A stretch of DNA of 64,000 nt. It comes from Heloderma charlesbogerti (lineage: Eukaryota; Chordata; Lepidosauria; Squamata; Helodermatidae). The DNA lies in contig JANEZZ010002706.1 in assembly GCA_026122225.1 (NCBI GenBank), forward strand, positions 186,001 to 250,000. The letters run 5' to 3'. This document shows, one piece after another, positions 23,813-36,629 of this stretch. The stretch's first letter is position 1. Every line of letters begins with the position of its first letter. The notes beneath the pieces are model-generated. The model did no database searches. It saw only the letters and a program-made list of their open reading frames with translations, and was not told where the DNA came from. Made by a program: the position numbers and the translations under genes.

Positions 23813-24529
23813 GTGGAATGTGGAAACCTGTGTATAGAACAGTACATAAATTTTTAATTCCCCGTTTTTCTTGTAGCAGGCAGGGCTGCAGCTGACTTTC
23901 ACTGCCATCTTGTGTACAAATTGCTCCATGCCAGTTCAAAAGAAAAGAGCGAGCTCCTGATCAAACACCTAGACAATCGCAAAGTAGCAACTGCGCACAC
24001 ATTTTAACATTCATTTGAAGAGTGTGGAAATAAATGGATACAACAAGGACACGTGCATCCATGAGATGGCAAATGCTCTTTCGTACAAAGGAAATGGCAT
24101 TTTTTCCATATATTAAAACATTCCTTAAGATAAGCATTATCCTTCGTTCCTAAACTCCATCAAACACAATCAACCAGTGCAGCGTCCACAGTGCATTTGC
24201 AGCCCTGGCAGACAGTTGTTTTTTCCTTCCTCTTCAGCAGAGCCTAAAAATTCCTAAACGTTGACTGTGATGAGCTTTTGTTGTGCAGTAATGCACCTGC
24301 ATAGATCCAGTGTTAGCAGAAGCATAGTAGAGCAGGACTGCAGAGGAGCAGAGCTCCAGCACGTTTTTTTCAGCACTAAAAAAAATGGGGTGTTGTGCTG
24401 TATACTGCTGCTGCCTGTATTTTTGGACTGTCCTTGGAGGTACGGCTAAGGGAATTCCTGCACTTCAGACTTTACCACTACACCACTGGATGTTACTACA
24501 CAATTTCCTAAACTGTGGGCTAAAAGACA
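23813..24529. other. Intergenic, nothing recognised
   Basis: No supported gene or nameable repeat. Confidence 0.4.
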
Positions 24530-24735
24530 GTAGGAGGCTGCCTTATATCAGGTGAGACTGTTTGTTCATCTAACCCTGGTGTGGTCTACTCTACTGTAAC
24601 TGGAAGAAGCTCACCAGGATCTCTGGGAGGGGTCTTTCCCGTCACTTGTCACCCAATTCTCTTGCCTGGAGATGCCAGGGATTGAATCTGGAGCCTTCTG
24701 CATTTCAGAGGCTGAACTACAGCAGTTCCCCATCC
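24530..24735 (-). mobile_element. tRNA-derived SINE, second family, antisense
   Basis: The + strand shows aggaggctgccttatatcag at the 3' tail side and gagatgccagggattgaatc at the head side, the reverse complement of the 40448-40640 copy. Confidence 0.75.
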
Positions 24736-25395
24736 ATGCCAAGAGCATCAGGCCAGGAGGGAACAGCTGGTGACCCCAAGGCACCCACCCCCTGGGAAGC
24801 TGCCTGCCGTGTGGGTGCATGGCAGTCATATATAGATATATACTCATGGTGAGGTCATTCGCTACATTTTGCCGATCCATATGTAGCCAAACTGGCACTG
24901 TCCACACATAAGAGAGCGGGATCAGCAGGGTTGAGGGGTGAAACCCCAAAACAGGTCAGCGAGACCCGAGCATGCTCAGTGGCCACAGAATGCTGAGTGT
25001 CTGGGGGTAGGGTGGAAAATGTGGAGCAGGGACAAGGGGAGTTGAATGGAGCGCCATCAAAAATGGCATGGCTGGCTCACTGACCAGGAGCACTCCATGC
25101 TGCAACATTTTGTCACAGGTCTCACTTGTGCTATGTTAATATTTATAGGCAGTTTGAATTTCATTGGGCTGCTTTGGGTTTTTTCCCACCCCTTAGGGTG
25201 TTTTTTCCTGAAGTGTGCATATGTGTTTCTGCAAAGCTTTGTGTTTCCCCTGAACCTGCTGAGCCCTCCCTGTGCGGATGATGCTCTTTCGACAACATAA
25301 GGATGAGGATGAGTTCCCTATTCGTATCTATAGGATAAGAGGGTGGTTCCAGATGGACCTACCAACGGGAAGCTATTCTGTCTTCTCCTCCTTAA

Positions 25396-25690
25396 TGCAG
25401 GGCCAGCCCTACCTTTGGGCAGAGTGAGGCGGCTGTCCCAGGCAGCAGATGCTGGGTGGAGGCACAGAGCAGTGGCAAGGTGTCGGAGAACAGAGCTGTG
25501 TGTGCCCTGTGCCCCCTAAATGATCCTGCTGCCTTCTTTGGCAATGGAGGATGCTGTTCTGTCACCATTACTGAAATAAGAATCAATAAGAGTCCAGCCA
25601 GTTTCTGTATGTTGAAGGGAGGTTGTTAACTTTGTTAACTTGTTCTTTGCCTCAGGCAGCAAAATGTCTTGTGCTGGCAATGCCTTAACA
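25396..25690. mobile_element. Nonautonomous hAT-like element (cagggccagcccta family), copy 1
   Basis: Begins cagggccagccctacctttg and shares gcagcagatgctgggtggag, ggaggatgctgttctgtcac and tgcctcaggcagcaaaatgt with copies at 43366-43485 and 61704-61972. The CAGGGC start and, in the third copy, the gccgcccctg end suggest hAT termini. Confidence 0.6.
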
Positions 25691-26640
25691 GATTTTTTTA
25701 TGGTAAGAAAAAAGCTGGAAGAGGTGGAAAATAACCGGATGGTTACAAATGGAAGACAACACTGTCCTGTAAAAGTCCATGTTTGAGGCAGGGCAGTTAA
25801 TTGCACAATGAAAGCCCTGTCTGCAAGCACCCAAAGAGAGAAGGTGCTGGCAGCAACCAGATTCAAATTTCTGGATTCCTGTGTGTGTGGCAACACATAT
25901 GCTCAAGGGCAGTGCTAGGTACCTAAAAGATGTGGAGCAAAAAATTGCACAAAGTTACATATGCTAATTTACATATGCTAATATATGTGCATAATTAGAA
26001 ATAATTACCATAATTTAATTTTTTTAGACGGCAAGATGATTAATCCTTTGCTTGCTTTCAGGACAGAACTGTGCAATGTCCCAAATTGTGCTTGCTTGAA
26101 ATTTACCCTCCATGCACCCACACTTTTCCTCGGTCTTTCACGCCCATATCCAGATGGGGAGGCTGGACCAGCAAAGAGCTGTATAGCACCTAAAACATTT
26201 ACCGATTAATTGCGAACTGAACATGGCACACTGGCGTGGAAGAGCGTGGAAATGTGTTGTAGACTATAATAACCCATGCTTTTAGGCTGCAAACTTATAC
26301 AATGACTAGGGATTTGCTTCTGAGTAAATCCTCACCCACCCCCAGTCACCAACAAGCACAACAGCACCCGACAGAGACAGCAGGACTGAAAGGTATTGCT
26401 TTCCTGCTCCAGGTTCTCAGACCAAGTGAGGAGGTGGAGAGAGCCGCTACCGAAGGTGGCTCCTCATTTTATTTCAAATACTTTTGCAGTTTCTGGGATA
26501 CTAGAACAATTTTTTTTTTTTTTACATTTCTTGGCTTCCCTGGCAGTGAAAAGACAATAATTAACAAATTAAATAATGAATAAGTTGCTGCTTTTTCATG
26601 ATGTCCTAAATCAGCTGTCTGAGGCAGCTGCCTCGGGCTT
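25691..26640. other. Intergenic, nothing recognised
   Basis: No supported gene. Around 25930-26030 it is A/T-rich with tandem acatatgctaattt motifs that resemble part of the old repeat at 40890-41113. Confidence 0.35.
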
Positions 26641-26645
26641 TAAAG

Positions 26646-26668
26646 TGTGTGTGTGTGTGTGTGTGTGT
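26646..26668. repeat. Microsatellite (GT)n
   Basis: A perfect GT dinucleotide run of 11 to 12 units. Confidence 0.9.
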
Positions 26669-27590
26669 TTAAAGGAACATGTCTCCTAAGGACATCCCTA
26701 TTTGTAAAAAGGGATGTATGGACAGGGGAGAGGAAACATTTGATTTTAGGTGGTGGGGGGAACCTCAGGCAGAAAGATTCAAGGGAGGCAGCAGGAGGGG
26801 AACCACATGTGGCCAAAAAGCCAGCTAGTCCAGGGGGATCGGATGCAACAGAAAACATCAGGGCTCCTGTACCCTTATTTCAGCAAGTACCATTTTTCTC
26901 CAGTTACATGAAAAGCGACATCTTTCAAAATAACCTTCTGTACAGTGGAATCCAGGCTATGAACGTTTATTATGCCACAATAAACGTGTGGGGTTTTAAG
27001 GTGCCACAAGGCATTGTGGCTTTTGAACACAAAACAGCAAGAAGCCTCTATCCTCCTCCCACATCTATTCACCTTTCTCTCGCCTAGCACAAACCCCCTA
27101 ACACCGAGGACCATGCATCCACCAGAATCTGCTCACATGGATCATGTATAAAGCGGGTGCACTCCAGAAAGATGATTGCAGAGCCAAGGAGCTCCAGCCA
27201 CACTCAAGCCAGCCAGTGCAAGCTGCATACTGATACATTATCTTGCCCCAAATTCAGACACTGCCGCTCATTTAAACACTTTTTGCAAGCGAACCCACTC
27301 CTATTTCCCCCCAAGGTAAGGGGCCTGGGCCCTCTTGGAGGAAGCAACACATGAGGAAGGCCTCTGATACATGAGCAGCCGGTGTGCCTACTCTTCCTTC
27401 AGTCAGGGCCTCGCTGCCTACAATGGCCCAGGGCAAAGGTGCAATTGCCTACTAGCAATTGGCTGGGCAGCTCTCTGCAGAGTCATGCACACTCCGAGAA
27501 AGCTAGGTGACAGTGGTGCTGTTAGGCAATTTTGGACTCTGGACTTAATGAAAATAATGAGCAGACTGTGGAAGGAAAGGTGGCAGTCTT

Positions 27591-30564
27591 CTATGCCGTG
27601 CAGGGCCACCCAAGACGGACAGGTCATGGCAGAGAGTTCTGACAAAATGTGGTCCACTGCAGAAGGAAATGGCAACCCACTCCAGTGTTCTTGCCAAGAA
27701 AACTCCATGGAACGTGTCACAAGGCTAAAAGAGATGACGCCGGAAGATGAGCCCCTCAGGTTGGACGGTGTCCAATATACTACTGGGGAAGAGCAGAGGG
27801 AATTTCCAAGTAGCGCCAGAAAGAGTGAAGCAGCTGGGCCAAAGCCGAAAGGACACTTAGCTGTGGATGTGTCTGGTGGTGAAAAGAAAGTCCGATGCTG
27901 TAAAGAACAATATTGTTTAGGAACCTGGAATGTCAGATCAATGAATCAAGGTAAGCTGGAGGTGGTCAAACAGGAGATGGCAAGATTGAACATCGACATC
28001 TTGGGAATCAGCGAACTCAAATGGACAAGCATGGGCGAATTTAATTCAGGTGACCATTATATCTACTACTGTGGGCAAGAATCCCTTAGAAGAAATGGAG
28101 TAGCAGTCATAGTCAATAAAAGGGTGGGAAAAGCAGTACTGGGGTACAATCTCAAAAACGACAGAATGCTCTCAGTACGAATCCAAGGCGAACCATTCAA
28201 CATCACAGTAATTCAAGTCTATGCCCCAACCACTGATGCCGAAGAAGCTGAGGTTGATCGGTTCTATGAAGACCTACAACACCTTCTAGAACTAACACCA
28301 AAAAAATATGTCCTCTTCATCATAGGGGATTGGAATGCTAAAGTAGGAAGTCAAGAAATAACCAGGATAGCAGGCAAGCATGGCCTTGGTGTACAAAATG
28401 AAGCAGGACAAAGGCTAATAGAGTTTTGTCAAGAGAACAAGCTGATCATAGCAAACACTCTTTTCCAACAGCACAAGAGACGACTCTACACATGGACATC
28501 ACATGGACGGTCAATATCGAAATCAGATTGATTATGTCCTTTGCAGCCAAAGATGGAGAAGCTCCATACAGTCAGTAAAAACAAGACCTGAGCTGACTGT
28601 GGCTCAGATCATGAGCTGCTTCTTGCAAAATTTCAGCTTAAATTGAAAAACGTAGGGAAAACCACTAAACCATTCAGGTATGACCTAAATCATATCCCTT
28701 ATGAATATACAGTGGAGGTGAGGAATAGATTTAAGGGATTAGACCTGATAGACAGAGTGCCTGAGGAACTATGGACGGAGGTCTGTAACATTGTTCAGGA
28801 GGCAGCAACTCAATCCATCCCAAAGAAAAAGAAATGCAAGAAAGCAAAGTGGTTGTCTGATGAGGCTTTACAAGTAGCTGAGGAAAGAAGGGAAGCGAAA
28901 AGCAAGGGAGAAAAGGGAAGATATATCCAACTGAATGCAGAGTTCCAGAGAATAGCAAGGAGAGACAAGAAGGCCTTCTTAAATGAACAATGCAAAGAAA
29001 TCGAGGAAAACAACAGAATGGGAAAGACTAGAGTTCTCTTCAAGAAAATCGGAGATCTCAAGGGAACGTTTTGTGCAAAGACGGGCATGATAAAGGACAA
29101 AGAAGGCAGGGAGCTAACAGAAGCAGATGAGATTAAGAAGAGGTGGAAAAAATACACAGAAGAACTACTCAGGAAAGATCTGAATGTCCCTGATAGCCAT
29201 GATAGTGTGGTCACTGAACTTGAGCCGGACATCCTCGAGAGTGAAGTCAAGTGGGCCTTAGGAAGCATTACTAACAACAAAGCTAACAGAGATAACAGTA
29301 TTCCAGCTGAGCTATTTAAAATCCTAAAAGATGATGCTGTTAAAGTGCTGCACTCAATATGACAACAAATCTGGAACACTCAACAGTGGTCACAAGACTG
29401 GAAAAGGTCAGTTTACATTCCAATTCCAAAGAAGGGCAATGCCAAAGAGTGTTCAAACTACTGTACCATTGCACTCATTTCACATGCCAGCAAGATTATG
29501 CTCAAAATCCTACAAGCTTGGCTTCAGCAGCATGTGAACCGAAAACTACCAGAAGTACAAGCTGGGTTTCGAAGAGGCAGAGGAACTAGAGATCAAATTG
29601 CCAACATTCGCTGGATCATGGAAAAAGCAAGAGAATTCCAGAAAAACGTCTATTTCTACTTCATTGACTACGCTAAAGCCTTTGATTGTGTGGATCACAA
29701 CAAACTGTGGCAAATTCATAAAGAGATGGGAGTACCAGACCACCTTACCTGTCTCCTGAGAAACCTGTACGAGGGACAAGAAGCAACAGTAAGAACCAGA
29801 CATGGAACAATCGATTGGTTCAAAATTGGGAAAGGAGTACGACAAGGCTGTATATTGTCACCCTGCTTATTTAATTTATATGCAGAGTACATCATGAGAA
29901 ATGCCGGGTTTGATGAATCACAGGTCAGAATTAAGATTGCCGGGAGAATTATCAACAGCCTCAGATACGCAGACGATACCATCCTAAAGGCAGAAAGCGA
30001 AGAGGATCTAAAGAGCCTCTTGTTGAGGGTGAAAGAGGAGAGTGCAAAAGCTGGTTTGAAACGCAACATTAAAAAAACTAAGATCATGGCATCTGGCCCC
30101 ATCACTTCCTGGCATATAGAAGGGGAAGAAATGGAAGCAGTGACAGATTTTACTTTCTTGGGCTCCAAGATCACCACAGATGGTAACTGTAGCCATGAAA
30201 TTAAAAGTCACTTGCTCCTTGGGAGGAAAGCTATGGCAAATCTAGACAGCACAGTAAGAAGCAGAGACATCACCTTGCCGACAAAGATTCGTATAATCAA
30301 AGCTATGGTTTTCCCAGTAGCAACATATGGCTGTGAGAGCTGGACTATAAGGAAGGCTCAGCGCCGAAGAATTGATGCTTTCAAACTGTGATGCTGGAGA
30401 AGACTGGACTGCAGTCTTCTGGACTGGACTGCAGTCTTCTGGAGTCCCCTGGACTGCAAGGAGGTCAAATCAGTCAGTCCTAAAGGAAATCAACCCTGAC
30501 TGCTCATTGGAAGGACAGATACTGAAGCTGAAGCTGAAATATTTTGGCCACCTAATGTGAAGAG
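27591..30564 (+). mobile_element. BovB (RTE-clade) LINE, copy 1, 5' part up to the nested insertion
   Basis: Encodes, with breaks, a BovB polyprotein. An endonuclease domain (LGTWNVRSMN, GISELKW, GDWNAKVG) lies in the open frame 27371-28531. A connector follows at 28643-29362, then reverse transcriptase at 29498-30391 with KAFDCVDH, QGCILSP and the catalytic LRYADDT. Lesions are small indels around 28500-28640, an in-frame TGA at 29360-29362 and a TGA at 30389-30391. Homology begins at ctatgcc, so about 63 bp of the 5' end are missing relative to copy 2. The element is interrupted at 30564 by copy 2 and resumes at 33794. Confidence 0.95.
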
Positions 30565-33500
30565 CCCCTTCATGGATCACTGCCTTGTTGTGGTGAAGGG
30601 GCTTGCGTAACTCAGTGAAGCCATAAGCTATGCCATGCAGGGCCACCCAAGACGGACAGGTCATGGCAGAGAGTTCTGACAAAATGTGGTCCACTGGAGA
30701 AGGAGATGGCAACCCACTCCAGTATTCTTGCCAAGAAAACCCCATGGGACGTATCACAAGGCTAAAAGAGATGACGCCGGAAGGTGAGACCCTCAGGTCG
30801 GACGGTGTCCAATATACTACTGGGGAAGAGCAGAGGGTATTTCCAAGTAGCGCCAGAAAGAGTGAAGCGGCTGGGCCAAAGCCGAAAGGACACTCAGCTG
30901 TGGATGTGTCTGGTGGTGAAAAGAAAATCCGATGCTGTAGAGAACAATATTGTTTAGGAACCTGGAATGTCAGATCAATGAATCAAGGTAAGCTGGAGGT
31001 GGTCAAACAGGAGATGGCAAGATTGAACATCGACATCTTGGGAATCAGCGAACTCAAATGGACAAGCATGGGCGAATTTAATTCAGGTGACCATCGTATC
31101 TACTACTGTGGGCAAGAATCCCTTAGAAGAAATGGAGTAGCACTCATAGTCAACAAAAGGGTGGGAAAAGCAGTACTGGGGTACAATCTTAAAAACGATA
31201 GAATGATCTCAGTACGAATCCAAGGCAAACCATTCAACATCACAGTAATTCAAGTCTATGCCCCAACCACTGATGCCGAAGAAGCTGAGGTTGATGAGTT
31301 CTATGAAGACCTACAACACCTTCTAGAACTAACATCAAAAAAAGATGTCCTCTTCATCATAGGGGATAGGAATGCTAAAGTAGGAAATCAAGAAATCACC
31401 GGGATAACAGGCAGGCATGGCCTGGGTGTACAAAATGAAGCAGGACAAAAGCTAATAGAGTTTTGCCAAGAGAACAACGCTGATCATAGCAAACACTCTT
31501 TTCCAACAGCACAAGAGACGACTCTACACATGGACATCACCAGATGGTCAGTATCGAAATCAGATTGATTATGTCCTTTGCAGTCAAAGATGGAGAAGCT
31601 CCATACAGTCAGTAAAAACAAGACCTGGAGCTGATTGTGGCTCAGATCATGAGCTTCTTGTTGCAAAATTTCAGCTTAAATTGAAGAACGTAGGGAAAAC
31701 CACTAAACCATTCAGGTATGACCTAAATCATATCCCTTATGAATATACAGTGGAGGTGTGGAATAGATTTCAGGGATTAGACCTGATAGACAGAGTGCCT
31801 GAGGAACTATGGACGGAGGTCTGTAACATTGTTCAGGAGGCAGCAACTCAATCTATCCCAAAGAAAAAGAAATGCAAGAAAGCCAAGTGGCTGTCTGATG
31901 AGGCTTTACAAGTAGCTGAAGAAAGAAGGGAAGTGAAAAGCAAGGGAGAAAGGGGAAGATATATCCAACTGAATGCAGAGTTCCAGAGAATAGCAAGGAG
32001 AGACAAGAAGGCCTTCTTAAATGAACAATGCAAAGAAATCGAGGAAAACAACAGAATGGGAAAGACTAGAGTTCTCTTCAAGAAAATTGGAGATCTCAAG
32101 GGAACGTTTTGTGCAAAGACGGGCATGATAAAGGACCAAGAAGGCAGGGAACTAACAGAAGCAGATGAGATTAAGAAGAGGTGGCAAGAGTACATAGAAG
32201 AACTATACAAGAAAGATCTTAATGTCCTTGATAGCCATGATAGTGCAGTCACTGAACTTGAGCTGGACATCCTCGAGAGTGAAGTCAAGTGGGCCTTAGG
32301 AAGCATTAGTAACAACAAAGCTAGCGGAGATGACAGCATTCCAGTTGAGCTTTTTAAAATCCTAAAAGATGATGCTGTTAAAGTGCTGCACTCAATATGA
32401 CAACAAATCTGGAACACTCAACAGTGGCCACAAGACTGGAAAAGGTCAGTTTACATTCCAATTCCAAAGAAGGGCAACGCCAAAGAGTGTTCAAACTACC
32501 GCACAATTGCGCTCATTTCACATGCCAGCAAGGGGATGCTCAAAATCCTACAAGCTAGGCTTCAGCAGCATGTGAACCGAGAACTACCGGAAGTACAAGC
32601 TGGGTTTCGAAGAGGCAGAGGAACTAGAGATCAAATCGCCAACGTTCGCTGGATCATGGATAAAGCAAGAGAATTCCAGAAAAACGTCTATTTCTGCTTC
32701 ATTGACTACGCTAAAGCCTTTGATTGTGTGGATCACAACAAACTGTGGCAAATTCTTAAAGTGATGGGAGTACCAGACCACCTTACCTGTCTCCTGAGAA
32801 ACCTGTATGAGGGTCAAGAAGCAACAGTAAGAACCAGACATGGAACAACCGAGTGGTTCAAAATTGGGAAAGGAGTACGACAAGGCTGCATTTTGTCACA
32901 CTGCTTATTTAACTTCTATGCAGAGTACATCATGAGAAACGCCGGGTTTGATGAATCACAGGCCGGAATTAAGATTTCCGGGAGAATTGTCAACAACCTC
33001 CGATATGCAGATGATACCACCCTAATGGCAGAAAGCGAAGAGGATCTAAAGAGCCTCTTGTTGAGGGTGAAAGTGGAGAGTGCAAAAGCTGGTTTGAAAC
33101 TCAACATTAAAAAAACGAAGATCATGGCATCTGGCCCCATCACTTCCTGGCATATAGAAGGGGAAGAAATGGAAGCAGTGACAGATTTTACTTTCTTTGG
33201 CTCCAAGATCACCGCAAACGGTGACTGTAGCCATGAAATTAAAAGACGCTTGCTCCTTGGGAGGAAAGCTATGGCAAACCTAGACAGCATAGTAAGAAGC
33301 AGAGACATCACCTTGCCAACAAAGGTCCATCTAATCAAAGCTATGGTTTTCCCAGTAGTAATGTATGGCTGTGAGAGCTGGACTATAAGGAAGGCTGAGC
33401 GCCGAAGAATTGATGCTTTCTAACTGTGGTGCTGGAGAACACTCTTACGAGTCCCCTGGACTGCAAGGAGGTCAAATCAATCCATCCTAAAGGAAATCAA

Positions 33501-33782
33501 CCCTGAGTGCTCATTGGAAGGACAGATACTGAAGCTGAAGCTCCAATATTTTGGCCACCTAATGCGAAGAGAAAACTCCCTGGAAAAGACCCTGATGCTG
33601 GGAAAGACTGAAGGCAAAAGGAGAAGGGGATGACAGAGGATGAGATGGCTAGATAGCATCACCGATGCAATGAATATGAACTTGAGCACACTCCGGGAGA
33701 GAGTGCAGGACAGGAAGGCCTGGTGTGCTATGGTCCATGGGGTCACGAAGAGTCGGACATGACTAAACGACTGAACAACAAC
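30565..33782 (+). mobile_element. BovB (RTE-clade) LINE, copy 2, full length and nested in copy 1
   Basis: This 3,218-bp unit is flanked by a perfect 11-bp duplication aatgtgaagag (30554-30564 and 33783-33793) and interrupts copy 1. It starts ccccttcatggatcactgcc and ends ctgaacaacaac. Endonuclease motifs (LGTWNVRSMN, ISELKW) and reverse transcriptase motifs (KAFDCVDH, QGCILS, LRYADDT) are present. It is disabled by a one-base insertion near 31478, an in-frame TGA at 32398-32400 and a TAA at 33421-33423. GDWNAK of copy 1 reads GDRNAK here. Its length fits full-length BovB, about 3.2 kb. Confidence 0.95.
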
Positions 33783-34003
33783 AATGTGAAGAGAAAACTC
33801 CCTGGAAAAGACCCTGATGCTGGGAAAGATTAAAAACAAAAGGAGAAGGGGACAGCAGAGGATGAGATGGCTAGATAGCATCACCGATGCAATTAATACG
33901 AATTTGAGCACACTCTGGGAGAGAGCGGAGGAGAGGAAGGCCTGGCGTGCTATGGTCCATGGGGTCATGAACAGTCAGACATGACTGAACAACAACAACA
34001 ACA
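33783..34003 (+). mobile_element. BovB LINE copy 1, 3' terminal part after the nested insertion
   Basis: It resumes with the duplicated aatgtgaagag and continues with gaaaactccctggaaaagac exactly as the matching point inside copy 2. It ends in an (AAC)n tail at 33989-34003. No confident target duplication was found for copy 1. Confidence 0.95.
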
Positions 34004-35230
34004 CCTTCATGCTACACTCCCTTTTAGTCTGCTAAGGTAGTGAGACCTAAAGTCTCCTAGTAACGGCAAGGCTACCGAGTTCAGAAGGAAGAAGTAGGCT
34101 TATATTAAGGCAGATGATGGCAGCTAGAATAGCTCTAAAGATCCAGGGCCCATGCGGAAGTGAGTGGTTTTGCTAATAGGCAATGGTTCTGTTTGGATAT
34201 TCAGAAACAATAAGCACACCAGTGGGTGAAGATGAAAAGAAGCTTATACAGCAAGAAAATAGACTGGTAGAGCAAGAAAGGAATACCATAATACAGGATA
34301 AAGACAGCAAGGAAAAATTGCAAAACAAGATTGTTACGCTCACACCCTTTCAGCTACTGGGAGTTCCTTGCAGCAGCGAGAATTGGCCTGCCTTGTACAT
34401 AGCACTTCTGCAGTCAGTCTGTGTTGAGACTCTCCCTAATGAAGTTCCTTAGTGACATATATACTGTTTAGCTCATATGTACAGCACTGATTGATACATT
34501 AATCACACCTGTTCTTTTGGTTATGCAACTGCCCTGACCCTATTTGTACATTCTTGCAGAGCTAAGTCTATAGATAGCAGTGTGATCATCTCAGTGCTTT
34601 CCAGACAAGTGGTTGACCTTGAGACTTTTCTCCCAGCACAGACTGTCTCAGACAGATAACTAGCCGTGAGATAACCCTGAGAATAACAAGACAAGAAGCA
34701 TTGCAAACCATTCAAGGGGGCAGGAACCAAAAAGGAGATTCAGGCATGGAAGGAGCAATTACCATACACCACTTAAACTGCTTGATGTACAACTTTTCTT
34801 CTGGTGATTTCCAGATTTCCTCTACATGGGCCTTCCCCTAACACCGCCCATGCATACGCTTCTCTCATTTGGCAAACAGAATGGAATAAGACAGGTTCTC
34901 TGCACATGAGCAAATTGTGCAAGGAGTATGGTATCTGCGCTTTCCTCTTAAGGAAATCTTATTGATGAAATTCTAGAACGTGTTTTGCTGTCGGTATATG
35001 GCAAAGATTTTGCCTCACCACCACCTCCTCCTCCTCCTCCTCTCCTGATGGTCTCGAAGAAATGGGAAATTAATATTTTTGGTGACTGACTTTAAACAAA
35101 GGTTGGAAATCGTCTGTTTACTTTCCAAGATAAGCCTCCTGCAATTTCTTTGTCCCCAGCAATTATACAGAGAGTAGGACAGGAAGGAGAAGGAAGAGCA
35201 AGAAAGTGAGTTGCAAACAGGGACAAAGAA
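34004..35230. other. Ficolin 5' flank; unassigned open frame at 34183-34452
   Basis: An 89-codon + strand open frame starts at 34183. Its first ~60 residues are charged and helix-like (EDEKKLIQQENRLVEQERN), but I recognise no family and see no splice or promoter support. The rest of the 1.2 kb shows no named repeat. The ficolin promoter should lie toward the right end; only a weak attatac is seen near 35162. Confidence 0.3.
35022..35042. repeat. Microsatellite (CCT)n
   Basis: A run of cct units at the end of a pyrimidine tract about 190 bp before the ficolin start codon. Confidence 0.8.
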
Positions 35231-35324
35231 ATGATGGATTCGGACATAGTTCCAAGGGTTTTTGCAGCCTTGCTCTGGTTTTCCACCTGGACAGAGGCAA
35301 CTGATAATCCCAGCACATGCCCAG
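35231..35324 (+). CDS. FCN3: Ficolin exon 1: signal peptide and N-terminal cysteine
   Basis: Ficolins are secreted pattern-recognition lectins that bind acetylated sugars and start the lectin pathway of complement through MASPs. This exon gives residues 1-31 plus one base of codon 32. Two adjacent ATGs start it (35231 and 35234). The second has the better Kozak context (A at -3, G at +4), so the protein may begin at Met2. A hydrophobic core FAALLWF is followed by a likely signal cleavage region near WTEA/TD and then the motif PSTCPG. Cys30 corresponds to the N-terminal inter-chain cysteine of ficolins. The donor is g/GTAGGA in phase 1. It joins 38190 to give CPGVKIVGL, which matches the ficolin pattern CPxVKxVGL. 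No strong TATA box is visible. FCN3 is chosen over FCN1/2 because of the CD164L2 neighbour. Confidence 0.85.
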
Positions 35325-35959
35325 GTAGGAGACTGTTCACTTTGCGATGGTAATTGAAGAGAGGAAGCTGCCTTATAGTTCAGTATTGCCTGCAACAGGG
35401 AAAGGGAGAAGGTAGATTGGGATCTGCTGGTAGATCCCTGGGTGATTTGCAGTAGTTCGACAACGGTTTCTGACTCCCAGGTATTCAATAGCATCAAGTA
35501 CTACTGTAACTTTTTTAAAAGCCCCTGCTATGGCCAGCATTCCACTAATCACTTATCTCAGCCTCAGTTGTTCCTCACCTGTAAAATGGGAATATTCATT
35601 CATTGCTTTTGACCAGATCTTTGTGCAGCTCTACCAGCCACATTGAAAGTTTATGTTAGAATCCCTATTCAATAGTAACTCAAATATAGATTTATATATA
35701 CAGTGTATGGCTCTATAATTGATTCCACTTCTCCCCTCCAAACAGCATGGGTAGTGAGAAGGGATTTGTGGTACTAGTCACCTTGGTGTCACAGGCATTC
35801 GCCAATAGGTGCTGGAGATGGGCAAACTGCAACCCTGCCTCAGCCTAATTTCATGTGGCCCTCAGCCTAATTTCAAAAGGCCTCTTCTCTTCAAGTGTTC
35901 AGTGCAGAACTGTGGCAAGAGCCATCTGTCCCTCTTCCAGCAGTCTGTTGAGCAAGGAG

Positions 35960-36150
35960 AAATAAGGAGCGAAGCAGAGCGGCGTGGCGTGGGGTGGGGT
36001 GGGGGAGAAAGAGGGAGAGAGAAGGGAGTGGCAGCGAGAGAAAGAGAAAAGGGGTGGCAGAAAGAAAAAAGAGAAAAGGGGTGGCGGGGGAGGGAGGGAG
36101 AGAAAAGATAGCAAAGGGAGAGAGAAAAAGAAAAGAGGGTGGCAGAAAAG
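35960..36150. repeat. GA-rich low-complexity tract
   Basis: The + strand is almost all purine (gagagagaagggagtgg, aaagaaaaaagagaaaagg). No fixed period is seen. Confidence 0.8.
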
Positions 36151-36629
36151 AACAGTGGGTGCACGTTCAACTCTGGTTCTACCTACAGATGTCTTCAGCC
36201 CTGCCTACTGCCAGCATACAGCCCCCCTCCCCCTCCCAAGAGATTACCCCCAAGAAATGCTGTCCTTGACAGAAAAAAAAGTCTCCCACCCAGCCATAAT
36301 CCACATAACACTCATCATTACTGCTGGAGTTGCTGTTGTGGGAAGAGTGAAATACAATTTTATTTACCAACAACTGCCATCGTGATTTGAGTGCAGGGAA
36401 AAAGTGTGATTTGTTAGAAACAGATGTGCTAGCTGGGGGAAATGTTGTCTGGAGCACACTCAATATATAGCTAACAATTGCATGGCCACCCCACCCCCAC
36501 TCTCACAAAAGCAGCTTTGCTCTGCAGTGCCCCTAAACTCTTCTGAAAGTAGAAAAAAAGAAAGAAAAGGTGGTGCTGCCTGGTAAGGGACAGGGGAGCA
36601 ACTGGAGGAGAGAGCAAGCAATGGGAGGG

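Noticed and set aside
23535..23939. Several overlapping minus-strand open frames of 86-134 codons
   Set aside because: They coincide with two palindromic MITE copies; self-complementary repeats produce open frames on both strands.
28810..29379. 189-codon minus-strand open frame and its twin at 31848-32417
   Set aside because: Both are antisense shadows of the BovB connector region; the sense frames carry the family motifs.
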